DNA of 64,000 nt. It comes from Acephala macrosclerotiorum (taxonomy: Eukaryota > Ascomycota > Leotiomycetes > Helotiales > Mollisiaceae). Below, in pieces: positions 57,049 to 64,000 of the stretch. The stretch lies in NCBI GenBank assembly GCA_014904845.1, contig MU119270.1:62001-126000 (forward strand), written 5' to 3'. The notes beneath the pieces are model-generated. The model had not been told where the DNA came from. It was given only the letters and a program-made list of their open reading frames with translations, and ran no database searches. Within the stretch, counting starts at the first letter, position 1; each line of letters begins with the position of its first letter. Made by a program: the position numbers and the translations under genes.

Positions 57049-58247
57049 CTAGAGCAAAGGCTCCATGGACTTTGCAGTATCTACAATACTCTGTGGAAAA
57101 GTAATATACTCAAATCCCATCGCTTTCTTCCCCTTCGAGCCATCAACCTTCACATTCTCAGGATGATAATTCAAGTTCTCAACCTTCCCAGTCTCCTTGT
57201 CATAGCCAATGTACCCAACACCTGGGTTTCCAACGGGAATCTTCTCCGCAATTGGTGTACCTTTGTATGCATAGTGCAACACATCGGCGATAGCTTGGGA
57301 GGGACCGAATCCTTGGCAAGCAATGTATCTCTCCCCGTCCGCTTTCTCAGGGTGTTCGTATGCCCAGGTATGCATGAACGCTACATCACGCACATCAACG
57401 AAGGAACCACTTCCGATGTTAGGAGGAACTTCCTTTGACGCTCCGGAGAAAAGATTGAAGAATGGTTTGAGAGTCTCGTTGAATTTGGATCCAGATTCAG
57501 GGAGCGTGACTGGAGGACCGATCACGACTGAAGGGTTAATCGTAGTGATCGCAAATGATGGCTAGGCTTGGTGTCAGTTGCAAATATGGAAAATTGAATT
57601 GGGAGCAAATACCTTGTGCTCATCTCTGAATTTCCACATTGCGCGGTCAGAAGCGGTCTTGCTAGCAGCGTACAACTGACCTCCCGAAGTTGCGACACCT
57701 TCTGCTTTATCCTTAATCACTTTTTCGAGAGCAGCAGAAGCCCAATCCTTCTCAGTAAAGGTACGAGGTCCTTCTGTCGGATTTATGATAGAAACAACAG
57801 ACGAGGTAACCACCACGGAGGTCAATTGCGGGCCAGCTTTCAAGGCTGATGCCAGAATTGTTTCATTACCGCGAACAGCAGGGATGACCATCTTCTCGTA
57901 AGTTTCGATTGAAAAGTCTAAAGGAGAAGCTGTGTGGAAGATTCCATCAACACCCGAAGTGACTGTGAGCACGTGACTCAAAGTTATTTCTGGAGACTTG
58001 GAGACGTACCCTTTACAGCTTCGTCGAATGCTCCATCGACTGTCATGTCTGGTACTTCGTATATCTTGACTCGCTCGGCATATAGAGCATATGGTCCCTT
58101 CAGCAATGGCTCTGCGCTGGCTGCGCGTCGCGATGTCCCCCGGATTGAGTATCCCTTGGAAAGCAGATGAAGGCCGAGGACACCCGCAATGTAGCCATTG
58201 ATACCGGTGATAAGAACGGTCTTTCCATCACTTGCTGGAATAGCCAT
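57049..58247 (-). CDS. extended SDR reductase (GRE2 / dihydroflavonol reductase-like)
   Basis: NAD(P)H-dependent ketone/aldehyde reductase of the extended SDR type. Exons 58247-58010, 57962-57613 and 57561-57049 give 366 aa. The ATG at 58247 is preferred to one at 58370 because it places the Rossmann motif normally: KTVLITGINGYIAGVLGLHL. Downstream are VDGIFHTASPLDF, the active-site YAASKTASDRAMW (YxxxK) and TINPSVVIGPP. The upstream alternative start would add a hydrophobic, possibly membrane or signal segment. Substrate is unknown; yeast Gre2 reduces methylglyoxal and other carbonyls. Confidence 0.92.
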
Positions 58248-61200
58248 TTGCGCAAAGCCGATGTTACGTTGTAGAAGGCGGGCTTGTTTCAGGAAAGATA
58301 TTTGACGCTTGCAAAGGTGGGCAGAAAACCAGATGAGGAAAGCAACAACGACTTGAGAAATTGAAAACAACGATGGGAGGAAAATTCAAGTTATGTTTAT
58401 CTGACTTGGTACTTACTTGGTGATATCGAGAAATGAGAACTCCTTTAAACGCCGGGTTTGTTATCGATGGTATGGGATCTCCATCGCACCCGTGAAAGAA
58501 TTACTGATCGTGTCGTGATTTCTAAGCATGCTCGCAGAACACGTGTAAAGTCCAAATTCTAGCCAATGAGCTTCGAAAAACGAGTGCATTTACCGCGAAC
58601 GGTAAAAAGTTGCGACAGTCTCGGAAAGCTAGCCATGTTTCGATATTTCATCGCGCAATATTTATAGATTAAAAACGTACGTAGTTAGAAGGAAGAAGAA
58701 AATCTGGCTAGAAAGGAGCTGATGGATTTACCCCGCTACGGTGACCTTCCCGAAACAGTTCACAACGTCGACGTCCAACATCGTTCTGCCTGTTTTCTCA
58801 CTCCTTTAACAATTATTGATTGATTAAATTTTACTTTATACAGATTTTCTAGAAATATCGTGCTCGAGTGAGCTGTTGCTTAGAGATTATCCTTACCTAT
58901 TTCAGTACGTTCTTCAGCAATACACAATTGCGGCTTGCCCCCCTCCCTTCCCCGTTGGGTGGCATTACTGATAGAGAGTCGACGGGAAATGCTCAGCAGG
59001 CTATAGAATAACGAGGGAAGCTTTTAACAAGCAATGAATTAGTTCAGCAGTGTAATAACACTTTCTTAAGCCATGCGAATCTGCTGTTTTGTAATAACTT
59101 CGTTTGAATACTGGAAGATGTCAGTTGCTTGTCATCAACTGGGAATTCAGGTTGGACTTACCCAAATCTCTCAAACGGAATATCTCTGGTCTTCCTTTTA
59201 CCACCCGCTATCCTCTCCTCCCAGCAGCGTTCCCAATAAGCAGTGCAATTTCAACGCTCCTTTGTGCGATTCTCCATGCCTTCTTTCGATCTTCTAGCAG
59301 CTCGAGGACCCTTTTTTCCTGATCCGAGAAGTCCTCTTCGGCTTCAACAAAGTTCTAGGAATTGAGAAGCGCGTGATGAAGTTCGATTCATTTTCGATCG
59401 ATAGAGCCATTCGCACCCGTACGTGAGGCTTCACGAACTATTCGGATGCCAGACGATCTTTATAGTTAAACACAGATAGGGTCACGTGCTCGTACACGAC
59501 CTTCAATCTCTCTTGCTGAGGTTGCGTACCATGGAGTTTGGCTGATGTAGTTTGCGAGATTTAAAGTAATTCTTTAGGTGGGTATCATAATGTTCCTAAG
59601 CTGTAGCGTTGAAAGATGATTGCGTGCAAATGAGGTGAAGAAGTGATAACTGGTGAGCGGACAGACAAGAACATGATCATTTCTGAATGCAAAGAGATGG
59701 CATGAAGTGTGCTGAAACAGGTTTCTTCTTCAAAAGTTGAAAGCTCGTCTGCACACTCAAGAACAAAATCCTTCTGAATCTTCAACTTGAAGTGCACAGC
59801 TCAGAAGTTAAGACGATCGTCCCTCGTCCCGTCTGATTCGAACTGAAAACAAGAGCAGCAAAGCAGAACTATAATGGGAAGCACGGAAGCAGAATTCAAC
59901 CTAAGAATATGAGAGAGAACCTTTTGCAAGAGCAGAAACACCCCCATAGACGAAAACAAGCGAATCTCAAAAAGGGGGCGGAGCTAGAGCCCTCGCTCGG
60001 ACTTAACAAGGGCCCACGTCATGACCCACATAATTAATGAATAGGCTGATGAGGCTGACCCAACGAACAGGAACCGAGATGTAGATCTTGTCAGACGTTA
60101 CTTCTTACCTTGAAGACGCTCTATCTGCCCGTATCCCTCGTTTCGTGTATCCGTGGGGTTCAAGTTCTGCTCGAAGAGGAATATGGAGTGAACGCTAATG
60201 GCCTGACACTTGTCAAGGGAGGCAGTGAAGACCTTTTGGGGATATGGTCGTGTACCCATTGTGGCGAATTTGCTGTGATTGGTTGCTTTGAACGACATAC
60301 TAACGCTTCGATGAGTGAAGCGGACGTGGAAAGGCGTTTGAAGCGAAGTCCCCTTTCGAAGAACCGAAACATCATGAAAACGTTCTTTCGATGAAATCAG
60401 GAAGGGGTAGATTGATATTTCGAAGAACTTTGGGCTCAGAATCAAGGTCAAAAAGGAGGTTAGAAAGGATTGGTAAGATATGACAGTAGGCGACAATCAA
60501 TGACGATATACATGACCTGCATGGCAATTACGGCCGTTGCTCTCGTTTAACCCTTGTCATTGAGGTCAGATGATATTCTACAATGCACAAAATCGCCACC
60601 TAAGTTTTTCTCGTTCTTTCGCTGCAGAGCAAAAGGCCTCGACAGCTCACTGCCATCTTGGCAGAGGTACCGCGGACGTCGGTATTTCGGTTTCTCGGCG
60701 GAGGGTGAGGACCAAGTACCCAGTCTGATGTTGTAACAAGCATGAGACTATGATCCTAGCTTTCCCTTGTGACAGGAGGGACAGACGGCGCTGGCGTTTA
60801 GGCTCAGGGGAAACTGACCACCATTGGGGCCCCAGAAAGCTTTTCTCTCGTCAAAAGTAAATGGCTTCTTTGGAGGGGGCAAGATGGAGTCCTGCCGGGT
60901 TGTGGAGAGCCTTTTTTGATTACTAGGTATAGCATGTTTCTCGTGGATTCCTCAGGACCAGTCCCTGGGGCGATTGATAGTGACACCTGGTATCTGACTT
61001 GCTCTTGAGGTCGTTTCCAGTGCTGACAACCGGCCCGAGCTTCCTGATACGTCCTTGACCAGGAAATATACCCATGAATGATACCTTGTGAAGGCAGGCC
61101 GATTCATGGGGTTGCTTTCGGTCTTTAGCGAGGGGGCAATAGTGTTTTGTAGCTGCCTTCTTCCACTTCGCTGTTATGCTTGACAGATACCGAATGCGCC

Positions 61201-63180
61201 GTTCATCCCCATGAACATACATCTGGGGGCGTCGAGGATGGCTGCTCTTGCCCCAAAAGTCGGAATAATATAAACGACGCCGATGTACCGATTGTCTAAC
61301 ATCCCACTGGCGGGCATTTCGTTGAAGCGCGAAGCCGAGGCGGGTCGTCCGCTACATTCAAGGTGTACAAAAAACCATGTCGCGGAGGAGCCTCATGGTG
61401 ATCGAAAGGATGTTGGCGGATTTAAGGATCTATCTTGAAGTGTGAGCGGATGATCAATTGCTTCGTGCAGATACATACAGAACATATGCAAGTCGTTTCC
61501 TATCTCCGTTGGATAACGATTGGGGACTGAGCAAGCATACTTCAACAAGCAGAAATCGCTCTCATACCAAGAGCCGAGGTACGATGAGTAGCTACTAGCG
61601 GCCAATCGCAAGATGCGAGGGATTTGAACTTCATGATTCTGAAGCTACTTTGGAGCTGTGTACAGTAATAAGCGATGCCGTCCAGAAGAGAGATGCTTTC
61701 TGCTGTGAAACCTAGGCGGAGCCGTAAATCCGCCTCAACATCCTATCATAAGGGCGACCGCCGATATGATTGTGTTCGGGGTTTCCAGGAACCGCGGCAG
61801 CCGCACAAGAACCGGTTACACAGTCATTCAATATCAAATGAAGACGAAAAACAACATCATCGAACATGGATAGACTGTAGGTGCTCAACGAGAATCAACA
61901 AAAGACTCCATGATATCTTGCCAAATAATTCAGCCACGAAAACCGATAATAACCATCACTCTGCTTGCGAGAGCTGGGGGTCAAGAGATTTCATGCAAGG
62001 TAGACGACGCAATTATGTGTTCTGAAAACACCCCCACAAGCCGAGACATGTTTCAAACGTCCACCAACTGTATATCTTGGCAAGAATTCAGATGTCTGCT
62101 ATGCTTGGCCATTGCCATCTTGGTAAGCGGTCTTCAAATTATTTGAGACAGTGACGAAATCCTCCTACTTGGAGTAAAATGGGGCTCTCGTAGGGCAGTG
62201 AACCCTCCACGACATTGGACTACGGGCGTCCCAGATTCCCAAAGAAAGCGGGCGGAACTTTCGCCCTTCGGTCCCGATCCCGGATTCGTCTAACCTCAAG
62301 GGTACCCAGCGGAGGTAAATGCACGGCGATTATTCATCACGGCATCTCTGGTCTGTGCATGGTTCAGATAAGGCGAAGGGGGATCAAATCTACGTCCTAT
62401 GGGAGAATCAGCTGATTCCGCTCTCCTAGACTAGCAAATGATATCCGATTGAACGCAGCACTTACCGAATGCAGAAAGGCCCCATCTACAATATAAGGGT
62501 CTAATTTGTAAACTTCGTTTGTTCGCCGCTGACAATGGAGGACGAATATGGCGTATCGCCTACATGTGACGATTTTTATTAATGCTTTCCCATGCAATAA
62601 GTATCATTCTTGTTGAGAATGATTCAGAAACTCGAAAACACCTCGTCAGACTGTCCTTGTTTGCAGATGGTTGGTAATATTTAGGTGGCGCGAAGTCCAT
62701 AATAGTCAGCACCGGTTGCGTAGCGGTAACGGCCGTCCAACAGCCCCAGTTGGCGGTCGGATCAACACGAAGAACTCGTATTAGCGTCGACGAATCAAGA
62801 GTACCTCGGGTCAGCTATCGCTTCGCAGCAGATCGAGGGTTGACGCTTTTTATTGTCTCACCCGGCCGTATGACTATGAACTGTGTGTATTTGGAAACCC
62901 GCCACCACAGAAATTCAAAAAAGGAGTGAGTCGGGTTTCTGGGAATCTCTTCGACAGCTTGCCACTGTGGGGATCGGTACTGTACTACCTATGGTGCGCG
63001 ACATAAGTTCTCGATGTGGAGGCGGGCGAGCTGAATCAGAATGCCAAGTCATAAAGAGGGCCGTCGTAAGTATAACGTTGTTCCCCTCCCTCAACTTGTT
63101 CAGCTCCAGGGCATCGACAACATACCAAGATTCACCACTTGTTGGGATAATTCCTGCATCACCAGGTTCAGTTGAGCAAG
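58248..63180. other. 4.9-kb gene-poor region
   Basis: No gene could be supported. Short frames near 60110-60394, 61675-62025 and 62883-63224 have no domains and often lie opposite other frames. The first has a CTHCG cysteine pair but no family. No inverted-repeat element, tandem array or tRNA was found by eye. Confidence 0.45.
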
Positions 63181-63779
63181 ATGTCTGGATTGTCTGGAGT
63201 TCGAATACCATATCGATCGGCTAGCGTTCTTCCAGCAGGCATTCCACCCCTGAATCTATTCAGGCTATGGGCGCATTCTCCTTCGACTCTACCACACGCA
63301 ATATCTCTGGGAACTGCTTGTTTTCGCGATACCTCCCTCACTCCCTATCAACGAGAGCTTGTCTGCTTGCTCAACGCCAAACGACTCGCCTGCGAGTACC
63401 AGTGCAAGCAACACATACAAATAGCAAAAACAACGGGAGTCACAGACGCCCAGATTGAGGCGCTCACTTCGGGAAACATCTCCTCGACGGTCTGGTCGGC
63501 GTCAGAAAAGGCTCTGTTAGCCTTTGTGGACGAGGTCATTTCTGGCCCAGAAGTAAGCGACGAGGTCTTTGCGAACGCGAGGAGATGTTACAGTGACCAA
63601 CTTCTTGTTGAGGTTGTTACTATGCAGGTAAGAGGCGGCCTTAGACGTTTTGGAAAAGTAAACTCACTAGAAGTCAGGGCTTTTATTATAGCTTGGCTAG
63701 GATTGCAACTGTGTTTCGTGTCGATCTGGAGCATACAAGTAGGGCGGTAGGGTCAGAAGCCAATAGTAGAGATAATTGA
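63181..63779 (+). CDS. carboxymuconolactone decarboxylase / AhpD-like protein
   Basis: Small all-helical protein of the CMD family. Exons 63181-63627 and 63678-63779 give 182 aa. The family core is visible: RELVCLLNAKRLACEYQCKQ, HIQIAKTTGVTDAQIEAL and SEKALLAFVDEVI, and after the intron GFYYSLARIATVFRVDLEH. Splicing with GTAAGA...AGTCAG is needed to obtain this normal C-terminus. The Cys-x3-Cys-x2-His arrangement recalls AhpD-type peroxide-reducing members, but fungal homologues are often of unknown activity. An upstream exon cannot be excluded. Confidence 0.85.
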
Positions 63780-64000
63780 TTGCCGGGGTGGTCATTGAAA
63801 GGAGGAGAGAGAAGTCTCTGGTCCAGTACTTTTCTTGATTATAAGTTTGTCTTTTTTCCGCTTGGCGCAATGCTTGGAGTGCAGGCGTTCTTCTCAATAT
63901 GATTACCGGGGGAGACACTACCAGGGCAGACAAAGCTGCCTCGCATGAAACGGCAGACAGATTCAGTGGACAAATAGTTTCCCAGATTGGATTAGGTAAT
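63780..64000. other. right edge, no gene seen
   Basis: Only the downstream flank of the CMD-like gene. Nothing recognised. Confidence 0.5.

Noticed and set aside
60110..60394. possible small zinc protein (CTHCG)
   Set aside because: Only one Cys pair, no family match, and an equally open antisense frame.

Overview
The window is nuclear DNA of a filamentous ascomycete. Genes carry short GT-AG introns of about 45-110 bp. They encode typical Pezizomycotina proteins: a FlbE developmental regulator, 2EXR F-box-like proteins, a HeLo/SesA-like domain protein and GPI-anchored wall enzymes. Base composition and gene content suit a Leotiomycete (Helotiales-like), but the genus cannot be fixed from sequence alone. 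Gene models below were built by hand from reading frames and splice signals. Coordinates are outer limits and exon limits are given in the text.

Layout. 0.3-1.7 kb: an intact Tc1/mariner-like transposon. 3.2-6.9 kb: a GPI-anchored GH16 glucanase and a leucine carboxyl methyltransferase (PPM1-like), both on the minus strand. 9.3-10.8 kb: a SUN-family cell-wall protein. 11.9-15.0 kb: a 745-aa coiled-coil protein of unknown function with a decayed tandem copy of its tail upstream. 15.6-16.1 kb: a degenerate ~97-bp tandem repeat. 16.3-18.4 kb: small unknown genes. 18.6-21.3 kb: a wrecked nonribosomal peptide synthetase. 21.5-22.6 kb: a Ste50-type RA-domain gene. 22.8-23.5 kb: an AT-rich hAT-like non-autonomous element with an 8-bp target duplication. 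24-26.6 kb: coiled-coil gene debris, one gene split by a TA-flanked MITE that contains an N-gap. 26.9-29.5 kb: a frameshifted alpha/beta hydrolase and a dead aspartic protease. 30.3-38.4 kb: a coiled-coil/zinc-finger protein followed by housekeeping genes (hemerythrin-like, flbE, DPH5, SNU23) and a 2EXR protein. 40.4-43.3 kb: a small cluster with a HeLo/SesA-like protein and a divergent CaaX-ended protein that share a duplicated short motif. 44-50.4 kb: a 2EXR relic, an HExxH protein with a MITE inside its gene, and a kinase relic. 50.6-58.2 kb: conserved genes (AP-2 sigma, zinc-knuckle protein, HIS5, SDR reductase). 58.3-63.2 kb: gene-poor. 63.2-63.8 kb: a carboxymuconolactone-decarboxylase-like protein.

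The most interesting item is the divergent pair at 40.4-42.4 kb. Each protein ends in two imperfect repeats of a short pattern (hydrophobic-x-hydrophobic-Asn-Gly-x-Ile). One has an N-terminal domain resembling fungal NLR-associated death domains, and the other ends in a farnesylation box. This resembles the logic of HET-s-type amyloid signalling, with an unusual membrane-anchored partner. The rest of the accessory DNA shows alternating housekeeping blocks and transposon-damaged, pseudogene-rich stretches.
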